From: Choristoneura fumiferana
Taxonomy: Eukaryota; Arthropoda; Insecta; Lepidoptera; Tortricidae
Length of the DNA: 64,000 nt
NCBI RefSeq assembly: GCF_025370935.1
Contig: NC_133474.1
Coordinates: forward strand, 14,973,581-15,037,580
Direction of reading: 5' to 3'
The position numbers and the translations under genes are program-made. The notes under the pieces are model-generated. The model worked only from the letters and a program-made list of their open reading frames with translations, did no database searches and had not been told where the DNA came from. Positions 53,761-64,000 of the stretch are shown here, in pieces (within the stretch, counting starts at the first letter, position 1; each line of letters starts with the position of its first letter).

Positions 53761-55495
53761 TTATATCCCACCAAAAACATTCTGTAAAAAACTAGCCAAG
53801 TCTCGATGGAGCTGCGTGTTTATCTCTAAAAAGTAATGATATCTAGACAAAGTCGTGCCAAGTCTAAGGTTCCTTACTGCGATATCTTTATTATTATAGT
53901 TAATGTTGTGTGACTTGGTCGTTGACTTGTACCCACTCACGTATAAAGAATTTTGAGTCTTAAGTCTTATCCAGTAAATGTTGAGACTCAATACGCGGAC
54001 AATATAAAGAAATCGCAGTAAGGAACCTTAGACTTGGCACGACTTTGTCTAGATTTCATTACTTTTTAGAGATAAACAAGCAGATCCATCGAGACTTGGC
54101 TAGTTTTTTACAGAATGTTTTTGGTGGGACTCTGGATAATAGTAATAATAATAATAAAAATCTCCACAACCGCGAGGTATGCAGCCTTAGGAATTATTTC
54201 CTTAGCAACGAGTGTGGGATGCATCGCGATGTTGTGGCAGTAGACAGACACCTCACCCCGCTATCCTTGGCAAACGAAAATTGGCGCAGTCCTATGGTAA
54301 TGAGCACGGAAGATCGCAAGAACGTATGGAAGAGCAAGGAGCTACACGGGCGGTTCTACAAGGCCCTAACAGGCCTGATGTAGACCTTCTCGCGTCGGCT
54401 ACTCGGGGACCTCTTTGGGGAAACCGAGGGTTTGTGTGTGCAATTGCTGACGAAGTTATCATGACGAACAACTACCGGAGGTATATCCTGAAGGACGGTA
54501 CGGTCGACATTTGTCGGGCATGCCGCCGTCCTGGGGAATCACTCAGGCATATTATCTCCGGTTGTTCTCATCTTGCTAACGGTGAGTATTTGCACAGACA
54601 TAACTTAGTAGCCAGGATTATCCACCAGCAACTTGCTCTTCGATACGGCCTTGTAGACTCTGAGGTGCCGTATTATAGGTATGTCCCTGCGCCATTTCTT
54701 GAAAATGGTCGTGCCACGCTCTATTGGGATCGATCTGTCATCACGGACAGGACTATTGTAGCCAATAAGCCTGATATCGTGCTGACAGATCGATCAAACC
54801 GCCAGGCAGTGCTCGTTGATATCACCATCCCACATGACGAGAACCTCGTGAAGGCCGAGAAGGACAAACTCAGCAAGTACCTTGACTTGGCTCACGAGTG
54901 ACTGCTATGTGGGATGTTGACTCGACGATCATTGTCCGATAGTCGTTTCGGCAAACGGTCTAATAGCGAAGAGTCTCGACCAACATCTCAAGAGACTCTC
55001 GCTAGATGGCTGGATCAAGGGCCAGATACAGAAGGCGGTACTTCTGGACACGGCACGCATCGTCCGGAGGTTCCTCACTCTGCGGCCCTGACCACCGGTA
55101 GCTTGGGCCCTACCCCGTTACCGGCGGCAAACTAGTTAGGTTTTTATAATATTTTTATTTTGTATGTACTTTGCTGTATTTTACTTCTTATAACTATTAT
55201 AAAAACCTAACCCTAAGAATAAAAAATAAATAAAGATAATAATAATTAAATTCATTTATTCAAGTAACATTACGACTCATTTTGTTGATAAGACTAGACT
55301 GAACATTCTTTATACGTTAGTGGGTACAAGTCAACGGCCAAGTCACACAACATTAACTATAATAATAAAGAAATCGCAGTAAGGAACCTTAGACTTGGCA
55401 CGACTTTGTCTAGATTTCATTACTTTTTAGAGATAATCAAGCAGCTCTATCGAGACTTGGCTAGTTTTTTACAGAATGTTTTTGGTGGGATTTCA
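53761..55495. mobile_element. Inverted-repeat composite around a LINE fragment
   Basis: About 190-bp ends are inverted copies: 53766-53960 starts tcccaccaaaaacattctgt, and 55310-55493 ends acagaatgtttttggtggga. A third, partial copy of the right end (54010-54130) lies in direct orientation near the left end. Between the copies sits the 3' part of a LINE (54135-55135) and a small hairpin (gttaggtttttataata and its inverse, 55136-55210). A LINE inside inverted repeats is unusual. Either the repeat is a DNA element that the LINE joined, or the two were brought together by rearrangement. Confidence 0.6.
54140..55135 (+). pseudogene. C-terminal part of an RLE-type LINE polyprotein, frameshifted
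   Basis: One frame (to 54383) gives NECGMHRDVVAVDRHL and KSKELHGRFYKALTG. After a frameshift the second (to 54901) gives FVCAIADEVIMTNNYRRY, the zinc knuckle C-x2-C-x8-H-x4-C (CRACRRPGESLRHIISGC), and then the endonuclease motif PD-x14-D (PDIVLTD..LVDITIP). This knuckle plus PD..D order is that of LINEs with a restriction-like endonuclease (R2/NeSL group). Further shifts after 54901 move the end to a third frame. The polymerase domain is absent, so it is a dead 3' fragment. Confidence 0.75.
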
Positions 55496-57142
55496 CTTCG
55501 TTTTGTAGAAACGTGGGCTTATTGATTTATTTTATTAGATTTTCTTATTTGACACAGTTTTTTTTGGTTGAACTCTTGTGTTTTCTAATCAGGGTCACCA
55601 TGTACTCCAGATCTTCGATTATCCTAGTTTTTATAGTTTTCCCTTTATGTGGCCATCAAACCCTAACTCTGTACCAAATTTCAGCTCTCCGAGTTTATGG
55701 GAAGTACTAGTTCTATTTTGATGATCATGAGTGAGTGAGTGTCATAAATGCGAAACTTTGCTTTCGCTTAACTTCGGAACTAAATGACCTACAGACTCGA
55801 AATTTTGGATTTTAAGTATGTGATTATAGCTTACTGGATGACGAAAATTTCTGCGTTCTGGTCTTATCCAGAGGTTCTCAAATAGGGGCCTGAAAATGCG
55901 GCGAAATGGTTCCAGTAAAGGATGGTACGGCAGTGTTTGCTTCGCGCTCGACTTGGAGGGGCACTTCCGTGCCCCCAGATTCATTAAACAAATATACCTT
56001 GACTACCACAGCTACGGTGCAACCATTGCTTTTGGGACAATCAACTATTTTACCGACACTTTGGGCGTCTCCTGCGTTACCAAAATTGTCTCTGGCGTTA
56101 CCAAAAAATCGTACTTCCAACAAGATATTTCACGGTTTAATAGGTTGAAATTACGTAGGCTGGCATGTATTCATGTACAACATCTATTAAATTACAGAAA
56201 AAACATTTTTACTTACAAAAATCTTCAATTTTTTGAAAAATGTCGCGGACAGATTAGTGTCGGTAAAAAAGTTGATTGGCCCTTTTATCAATGACAGCGC
56301 CGGTACCGTTATTGTATTCAGGTAACGTCACGTTACTTATTATTGTTGTCGTTTGTTATTGTTCTCCATAGATTAAAACGAAGTCCTAGATTTTTTTCAT
56401 TTATTTATGATACATAACAAATAAAAAAAATACATTAACATCGAGCGAAAACTTCATTGGTATATCGATCACTGGTCGCTAGGTAAGTTTACATAATACA
56501 CGTAATTATAATAAAATCATAATAGTGCACGAAGTCTTGATATGATTAAATCGCACCGTTACTCAATATAACTTAATCACAACTCTTTGAAGCGTATTTA
56601 GATGAAACACCGAACCGATGCGGAATCCTGGCTTATCACCAATTTTTTTTTCTAAATGGTTTATTTTCGTACTATCATATGATTGTTCTTTTTTAAACTG
56701 TACTTTTCTCAATATATTTCAGGAATATCCTGTAGAACCCTATAGATTAGGTTAGGTTAGTTTTGTAACAATCCTGAAGTACTTAAAGTTTATAAAAATC
56801 GTTCATCCATATTCAGTTTAAAAAATCATTCATTCCGATGCATTGGGAAATTAATCATTTGGAACCAAATATTTTCGGCGAAAAATTAAAGAACCTACCG
56901 ATACATTTGCAAAATAAAACAATGATACTGTAGTAGGCTATGTCAGCAATCACCACAAGGCAGGAATGGACGGCAAAGAAAACGAGCAGAAAAAGCTTGT
57001 TGCGGATGTCGCCGGGTTCACAAAAAACCGACCACTGACGCGGAAACTGATACCGCGTACAGAAATGCAACGAAACACCACTACTGTTTTAACGAAGGAA
57101 ATTGAATTAGGATACGTGACTGCATTTCCATTTTATTTTGTA
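55496..57142. other. Mixed stretch with decayed repeats
   Basis: About 55560-55870 resembles decayed Helitron-like sequence (gtgagtgagtgtcataaatg, acttcggaactaaatgac). After the open region at 55896-56294, the rest is AT-rich without recognised features. Confidence 0.35.
55896..56294 (+). other. Unassigned 132-codon open frame
   Basis: Opens MRRNGSSKGWYGSVCFALDL and stays open for 399 nt. A second plus frame and a minus frame are also open across much of it, so openness alone is weak evidence. No domain is recognised. It may be part of an old transposon: ccagaggttctcaaat just upstream looks like a hAT end. Confidence 0.25.
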
Positions 57143-58025
57143 CTAGCCTTTACACGCGGCTTTGCTCGTGCGAATTATTAAGCCTAGTTTTGACCTACGA
57201 AAAAAATTGTGCAAGTTGTATTACAAGAGGCAGTAAAGCCAACGAGTTTGTAGTGGTAAATCAAATGCCGCAATGTAATGCAACAACAACAACAATGCAA
57301 CTGGCAGAATTGAAGTTCCGGAATCATAATTCTCAGAAATATCATCGTAATTGTTATTTTTATTAGGAATGTAAGTAGTTGTGTGTAGTTATATATACAT
57401 TTTTGTACTGATTTGTGATGTGCAATAATTGTGCAATGGAAAATTGTTTATTAATATAATAAAATTATAAAAAAATATATAAAAGAACATGGGTAAATTT
57501 GGTGTGTGTATTGTATTGTAAGTACGTGTGAAATTTCATGTCTCTAGAAGTATATATATCTAGGCGACTAGTATAGGCGAATCTCTATTCAGCTGTCTAT
57601 ATTATATATATCAAAAACCAAATCCATCCAGCCGTTTTAGCGTGAAAGAATAACAAACATACACTTACAAGCCGTGGTGACCTAGTGGTTTGACCAAGCA
57701 GAGGATCGTGGGTTCAAACCCCAGCTCGCACCTCTGAGTTTATCGAAACTCATGTGCGAAATCACATTTGAAATTTACTACGAGCTTTACGGTGAAGGGA
57801 AACATCGTCAGGAAACCTGCACAAACTAGCGAAGCGATTCAATGGTGCGTGTGAAGTTCCCAATCCGTACTGGGCCCGCATGGTAACCTACAGCCCAAGC
57901 CCTCATTGTGAGAGGAGGCCTGTGCCCAGTATTGGGACATATATAAATATTTATAGGCTGGGATGATGAATGATGATATTGAAGATACACTTACAAACTC
58001 TCACATTTATACTTTTAAGTAGGAA
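57143..58025 (-). mobile_element. Helitron on the minus strand, interrupted by a SINE
   Basis: The 3' end (CTAG at 57143-57146, next to T on the minus strand) follows a gcacgagcaaagccgcgtg hairpin region. The 5' part at 57997-58025 reads ataaatgtgagagtttgta on the minus strand, and the ttcacgctaaaacggctgga phrase lies at about 57625-57650. The SINE at 57671 splits the element. The interior near 57190-57310 looks like a separate short repeat. Confidence 0.55.
57671..57984 (+). mobile_element. Full-length SINE with perfect 12-bp target duplication
   Basis: Starts gccgtggtgacctagtggtt (A box region), then B box gtgggttcaaaccccagc, ctttacggtgaagggaaaca, cacaaactagcgaagcgatt, cccaatccgtactgggcccg and gaggaggcctgtgcccagta, ending in a gatgatgaatgatgat tail. 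The 12-bp repeat atacacttacaa flanks it at 57659-57670 and 57985-57996 without mismatch. This gives the family's full length of about 314 bp. Confidence 0.9.
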
Positions 58026-58991
58026 GTAGGGTTTTTACTGGTAACATTGGTGTTGTACCTATCTAGGTATCTGATGTTACCTGCGGCTTCGCTTTCGCCC
58101 GCGCGGAATAAGTCCGCCCTCATCCCTCGGGAGCCTAATATTTAAGAAGATAAAATATACCCCCTGCCTAGCTTAAGGCGATATAACGAAACGAAAAAAA
58201 AATGCACTTTTGCTCTTATGCTCAAAAATTACTGAATGACTCGTATGTAAAAATCCAAAAACATGATTAGTTGATTTTGGCTCGATTGGATTTTAGTTTT
58301 GAAAATACATGAACACATGAGGTAGCCGCAGTATTTGAGTATTTCTATACAGCCGCAGACTTACGTCGCTTATTTACATTGAGTATTCATTCGCATATAG
58401 CCAACCCCGTAAGTTTGGTATTTTTTCAATACTTACTATACGCCTTAAACTTATTATAATTGAGTCACCTTTCATACATTAACACAGTTTTAATTTCAGT
58501 ATTTTTTTTACAACTCGTCTTATAAAATCAGCTAACAAGATGAGCATAAGAGGGCTCTAGACGTAAATATAATGAAAACGAGAACCGCTATCTTTACGTT
58601 TCCTTGAACCTTCGCAGGATTCCATTGGCTAAAATAGCTCCAAGGCCGTTACGCATCTATGATTTTCGATACCTAAAATCGAAACCCGTCAGTATATATT
58701 ATTCTTATCACAATATTGTTATTATCGGCCAGCATCCGTGTTTACTTGTCCACATACTCGTAGCAGTGTACAGAATGAAATTGGGCAGAACTAAAATAAC
58801 ACATTTATTATTCTAACTGAAGTAGGTAATAAATAAAAAAACATTCCCAATAACATTTTCAGAGAACACTAGATTGTATTAAAAGAAAATGAATAGATTA
58901 GCAATTACATATCTTGAAAATAAACATGGTTTCACTACATAAGCAACACTTGAATATACCTTGACATTGACAAGCTTATGAGTGACGTTCG
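58026..58991. other. Non-coding stretch, no gene seen
   Basis: A cctgcggcttcgctttcgcccgc-type block at about 58080 (quoted in part: tgcggcttcgctttcgcc) suggests another decayed minus-strand Helitron 3' end, but a CTAG terminus is lacking. The open frame at 58604-58816 has no motif. Confidence 0.35.
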
Positions 58992-59079
58992 GTAGAACCC
59001 TGTCGCAGTCAACATTTGCTGCTCTTATCAAAAAAAAACCTGATAAGGACAACAGAGACTCGTTGCGACAGGGTTCTAC
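58992..59079. mobile_element. 88-bp inverted-repeat element
   Basis: Ends gtagaaccctgtcgca and tgcgacagggttctac are perfect 16-bp inverted repeats. The inner words cttatca and tgataag pair as well, around an A run. Confidence 0.8.
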
Positions 59080-60834
59080 AGTGTCACATACGAACTTGTC
59101 AAGGCAAGGTAGAAATTATTGCTATTGGGCAAAGCCCTACACGATTCTCGAAAACTATGCTTATTGAAATTAACATTCACACAAATCGCTACGTCATGAA
59201 ATTTAAGATGATGACAGCTAATATCGCTTAAAATTTACATTGTAAGGTACGTTACTCCGCTGTAATTCATAAAAGTCATAAATTATTATTATGCTAAAGT
59301 TTTAATATACCTAATCAACACCGTGGGGATCGCAACAGATTCGCCCCAGTAATAAAGAGCAATAACGGTTATTTGTGGAATTAATGAACCGTAAAAAAAT
59401 CACAACCTGCATGTGAAAAAGGCAGGAATCGAGGTTAATTAAAAACTGAATCAGAAATAAAGTGCAAACTCTATTCATTCGAACGTGAATTCCATTCGGC
59501 TATTATGAAACACGATCTGGATATTTACTTAACCTGTTTCAGAGGGAGACAAAGCCCGTTCATTCGACGTTGATAGGCACTAGGGCGCACACGACAAAGC
59601 GAATACCTAAACGAATGGCCACAGAGCGAAATAGAAAAACTAACGGATCACAATGGACAATTTCCGCTCTTTATTTCTTTTTACTCGTATTCGTGTTAAT
59701 AAATGAAGTGGATTGCCGTCGAAGCCGTCAATGCATTAATTACTATTTTAATTTTCGAATTATTGATTTGAATTTTTCTATTGTGTTCGTTGGATGTCCT
59801 GCTGATTGTAAGCAAAACCTGCAGATAGTCTAGCCGCAGTAGCCGCTTTGGTAACTTCTTTTTAGGTACTGTAATATCAGTACCTGAAATGAACTCGCTT
59901 GGGTATGTAAAAGCTTTGTTTTGCGTAGGTTACTTATAAAAAAACTCTAGACTTCTGTCTGTTTCCGGTTTGTTCATATTTCATTTTAGTAACTTATACA
60001 TATAAAGAATTCAAACATCTGTGAAACAGTTTGTTTGTTACATGTATACATGTATTAAAACCTAAGCAATATCTGTCTAGAAATAAAAAAGATCTACTTA
60101 TAATATTCAACACGTCGTTACTACTTTGAAAAACACGTACCTCAAATCAACATATGTCAACAAAAAAAAATTGGCCTTTATCGTGTTACTTATATTTAGA
60201 TACACACACATATAACACATTTTAGGTGATGAGATCGGAAATCATTTTATCAACCAACGTCTCATAAATGCGTTATTCAATTCATCATTTGGCAAACCAT
60301 TATCATCTGGAAAATGATTAACTTCAAGATTTAGCCTGAATGAAGGTCTTTCGTTCCGGTTTCCGCTTATTCATAACATTCAAAAACATCTGAAAACCGC
60401 TCTTATAATCGCTTTGCTCACGTTATGTTAGGTTAGTCTGATAACATTTTCATTAATTAATCAATCATTTAATTAAAAATTATATTTAAGTAGTAGGTAA
60501 AAAAAATATCCAAATGACGAGTTTGAAAAATGTATTTCTTTTGAAATGAATTGTTGTGTTAATAATGTCTTATTATCGCAGGCAATATGTGAAGCAATTG
60601 CCTGAAAGTCATATAAAGGGCCTAAGCTTAGTGAAGTTCCGCTCCTCCTGAAATATTCAAATCTCGAGGGTGACTCCCCGCGCTCCCGTAAAATGCAAAA
60701 CAAGCGAAGTTTCCCCCTAAATCAGCCGCGGCGCTGGGACACCACCCGGACAACAAACAAACTTTCGTTTAGCTCCAGAGGTGGTCGACTCGCTTAAGTT
60801 ACGCTAAAAATAACTGGCGCTTCTTTGTACACAA
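59080..60834. other. Non-coding stretch, no gene seen
   Basis: The plus open frame 59570-59833 has a hydrophobic stretch (ALYFFLLVFVLINEV) but no supporting splice or domain context. The rest has no recognised features. Confidence 0.35.
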
Positions 60835-60929
60835 AATTAAATGGAAGATACTGCTGCAAGCGGTGTGATCTCTTACCATCAGGAGACATGCTCGTTTGCC
60901 ATCCAGTCGAATAAAAAAAAAAAAAAAAA
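60835..60929 (+). repeat. LINE 3' end with poly(A)
   Basis: The phrase gatctcttaccatcaggaga with catgctcgtttgccatcc, followed by 17 A at 60913-60929, is the 3' end of a common lepidopteran non-LTR retrotransposon. It is heavily 5' truncated. Confidence 0.7.
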
Positions 60930-63009
60930 GATACCAAGCAGCAATGTACCTACCTCCATAGTAACAATGTCGATAAAAAAAATCTATAAATAAAAGTCTT
61001 CACACAGACAGCATAATAGATGCAAGCAGGTTCTGTGCACAGCGCAAAAAACACAAATGTGGCCCACATTGTTAATTATCCGACGTTTGATTGTAAGCAA
61101 TTTATTGAGCGCTCGCTGAGATAAAAGGCTAAACGCTCTATCTATGTTAGCACTAAAGGCTTATTCAGTATGATAACCTGGGCAAAAACAACAAGCGGCC
61201 GGAGGATGCAAACAACAATGGACGGGAACAAACGCGACGTCAGCCATTATCTCATCCTAACCTAAACCTAGTTCTGTCCAGTGTGCACTTGCCACACTGA
61301 AAAAGCGAAACGGGGCTAAATTGCCAACGAGTTGTAAATAAACAGCAGAACTGAACTTGTGGAAAAAAATATACGAGGCCAGTCACGTTGAAAGTGCGAT
61401 AGCGCTTTAGCAGCTGCCAGCGACAATGGTGCCGCCGCGCCCGCGCCGCGTTGACCCGCGCTGCGAGACTTTATCATTGAGCACTGTAAACGTTCCTCGG
61501 CTTGTCAGCAAGAATCACTGTATTTTATAGTCTTACTAGCTTTACTATAAATACTCACCTCGTTGTTTTTCGAGGAACAACCTGTAACAAAATACATTCT
61601 TCATTAATTAAATCCCAACGTGGTAATATATAGGTATAGTCTTTAGACTTTGAGATTTAATTTAATGTTATTTTTAAAATTTAATAGTAATAAAATAGTA
61701 AAAGTCACGGTAACGATAAATATGAAATAAATTGGGGACTGTATTAGTTTGTTATTCTTATTTTGATGCTAATTAATCATTGTCTGTATTCATTCACATA
61801 ATAATATAATTGGTATTGGTATATAGAGAGCTACATTGCCGCGCCGGCCGGACGGAGCCTAACTTGACTCATATCGAACCGGCAGCCGGCAGCACACTCG
61901 GCAGTTCCGGGAACTAAGCACGCTTCGACACCTACAATGTTCTCTTGCATTTTCCCCATTTTATGACCCACTGGCGTTCTCCTCTCGACAATATCCTGCG
62001 TAGATCCATTGTATCGTCCGTGTTCAAGAGTTATGCCGCTTCAGATGACGTTAATTGTCTCATTGTTACCGACCTCTTTCAGATTATTTCATGTTCCCGG
62101 CACCGAGGGACGAAATTTTTGCTGACAACGAGAGACCTTCGGGGAAACGAGATAACTTGAAAGTTAAACATTGTTATATAAATTTTCGTGACTCGGTAAC
62201 ACAGTACACTATGTTTAAACGCTGCGTAAGCACGAAATTGAAATACTCCTTATAATCACAATATACACTTTTAGGAAGAAAGAAAGTTGCCAGAAACGGC
62301 CATTAATTTTGATCATATTATCTTCGACTCGTCTTTATGAGGCTGTCACATAAATAAAACTCCCAGCCCATTAGCTTCGGCCGCGGTGCGTATGAGCCTT
62401 ACAAATATTGGGAGGGAGGCTGCAGGAGCGCCGGACCTCATCAATATCTGTCATCAGTCACCGACTGGCCAAATTATTATGAATGAGTCATGACTTGGAA
62501 GTTTCATGTCCACTCTTATATTACTTAAGATGACCTAATTCGTCTAGGCGATAACACTATCACAGAAGATAAAACTACTCTCATGTGTGAGAGTTTGATT
62601 TATTTGCTCACTCAAATTAAACAAATTATTTTAACTTGTAGTATCGTTTTTGTGTTTACGCGGTCCTGTATTTATGTTTAATAGGCTGTGTGCGGTGCGA
62701 ACCCGGCGCCTGGAGTTTACAACTGTGTCAAGGATGATAAGCGGAAAATTTCCTTTGAGAACGCAGAATACGCCGCGTTAAGCTCGCCTCGGGTAAACGG
62801 ACGCAACTAGCTCGGCCTTAGCGAGCATTGTCGGGTGTCATGGTGAAACACTTATGTATAGTGTATTTATCGTGAGTTATTTCTTTCGTTTTATCCTTGA
62901 CACATCTATTATCTTGCTTCTCAGATACGCCAAAATACAGTTTTTTTTTCAAGGTATGAGTGCGTACTTATTCCGCTGAATCCACTGAAAAGTCATTTTA
63001 AATAATAAT
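60930..63009. other. Mostly unique stretch, possible regulatory DNA
   Basis: Stretches at about 61080-61300, 61380-61500 and 62340-62530 have balanced composition, no repeat signature and no long open frames. Plus frames at 61945-62255 have no motif. These may be conserved non-coding elements, but this is inference from composition only. Confidence 0.3.
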
Positions 63010-63428
63010 AATAAATAATAAAATCTTGTTTATTTGTATAACATTGACACATTTGGTTAGTAATACAAAAGATTTTAAACAATAATTAGTAACACAACAA
63101 CACATATACAATAAAAATAAAACAATGAGGTTCACCACATGATGACAGTAGTAGGTCGGTGCAACCCAGTGCAGTGAGCCATGTAGGGGCAGTCGACCCT
63201 GCCCGCAATCATGCGCAGGATGCTGTTGGGGCTGGCCCGCACCCGACGCACCAAGGATGCCGCCCGCTTGCGCAAACTCGCAAAAAAGTCATCAATATGT
63301 GCATCGGCGAACATCCCAGATGCGCTGCAGAAGCGGGGCAGCGCAAAGTAATGAACATTAAAATTGGTCATTTTCAGGAGATTTTTACTATGACAGAAGA
63401 ACTTGATAAACAGAGCAATAATTCTCAA
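63010..63428 (-). pseudogene. Non-LTR retrotransposon, C-terminus and 3' tail (minus)
   Basis: Minus-strand frame ending at 63132 contains FALPRFCSASGMFADAHIDD, then FFASLRKRAASLVRRVRASP and NSILRMIAGRVDCP, a signature of the last part of lepidopteran non-LTR polymerases (PRFCSASGMFA..LRKR..SL.RRVR.SPNS). Residues before about position 27 of the frame are unrelated, so the copy is 5' truncated. Downstream on the minus strand the AT-rich tail with ATT repeats (63010-63131) is its 3' untranslated region. Confidence 0.75.
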
Positions 63429-64000
63429 GCTGTCTTAATTCGTTACAGTTCCATTAGTTGGTGGCATGAGGCCAGTGGAATATAAAATGGGGCTACTGAA
63501 TGCATGCGCTTGCAGCACATGGCCGCTTTTAACCTAACGGGATTTATTGACTTCAACCGGCATCCAATTAAGAAAATATTTTGTTATCTGCCATTACCTA
63601 CACTTGGCATAGATCCGTTAGAATCCTATTAATTAATCAATACACTTTCGTTTTTATTACAAGCTTTTTTACATATTATTATCCATCGAAGTACTTGGAT
63701 ATGTTTATATAGCAAATGAAAGACACCAGGTAAAACACAGACAAATTGAAAAATGTATGAATAAAAACCTTGATTGAACCTTGATTTTTAGCACGCCGTC
63801 TATAAAAAATACTATAACTTAGGTACTCTGAGAAGCAGTGATGTTAACAGATATCTATTTAACCCTCTACACTATCTTTATTATTATGTGTTTGTTTTTG
63901 AGATAATTATTTTTTCCTGCAAGTGAAGTTATAGCTAACATTATATCCAAACGAACGTAGTCACACGTGAATAACAAAGTTCAATAGACCAAAGGACACA
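63429..64000. other. Non-coding flank, no gene seen
   Basis: AT-rich, with no structure recognised. The open frame at 63159-63485 on the plus strand is the shadow of the LINE. Confidence 0.4.

Noticed and set aside
54045..54140. Start of the LINE protein in the frame opening at 54045
   Set aside because: This part is the inverted-repeat end, which occurs in three copies without the LINE.
56750..56760. TTAGG telomeric repeat
   Set aside because: Only two units; similar words near 7010 and 36090 are equally short.

Overview
The window looks like nuclear DNA of a moth or butterfly (Lepidoptera). It is AT-rich and full of TACCTA/AGGTA motifs. It carries the interspersed repeats typical of that order: Helitrons that begin TCCTACTAATATTATAAATG and end CTAG, tRNA-derived SINEs, RTE-type LINE tails, and many short inverted-repeat elements. 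No bacterial operon, rRNA gene, CRISPR array or functional tRNA gene is visible. The species cannot be named from the sequence.

Only one convincing protein-coding gene is present: 37613-47718, plus strand. I rebuilt it by hand as 22 coding exons joined at GT-AG introns, totalling 1953 nt, for a 650-residue secreted protein. No homologue is recognised. Most exons are tiny (15-123 nt), and 19 consecutive introns interrupt the frame in phase 1. The protein has a signal peptide, an acidic region, a run of small exons, a Lys-rich region with three exact-period 31-residue repeats, one exon holding all four cysteines, and a charged C-terminus. A phase-compatible alternative last exon with its own AATAAA lies at 43972-44054. 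This gene is the best candidate for something undescribed.

Left flank (1-37600): no gene found. It holds hAT-like and other inverted-repeat elements, a hairpin minisatellite (1657-2105), Helitrons (14211-14441, 29744-30058), SINEs (13034-13312 and 18571-19310, the latter split by a foldback element), three copies of one long lepidopteran repeat (21445, 28131, 32686), RTE tails, and an RTE reverse-transcriptase remnant (36838-37215) just upstream of the gene. Several non-repetitive, GC-balanced stretches could be conserved non-coding DNA.

Right flank (47719-64000): a 3' palindrome, a SINE, a 2-kb Helitron carrying a 120-bp satellite array (51105-53066), an inverted-repeat composite around a broken endonuclease-type LINE fragment (53761-55495), a Helitron carrying a SINE with a perfect 12-bp target duplication (57143-58025), and LINE 3' ends (60835, 63010). 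The larger introns of the gene hold their own insertions, which explains most of the gene's 10-kb span.
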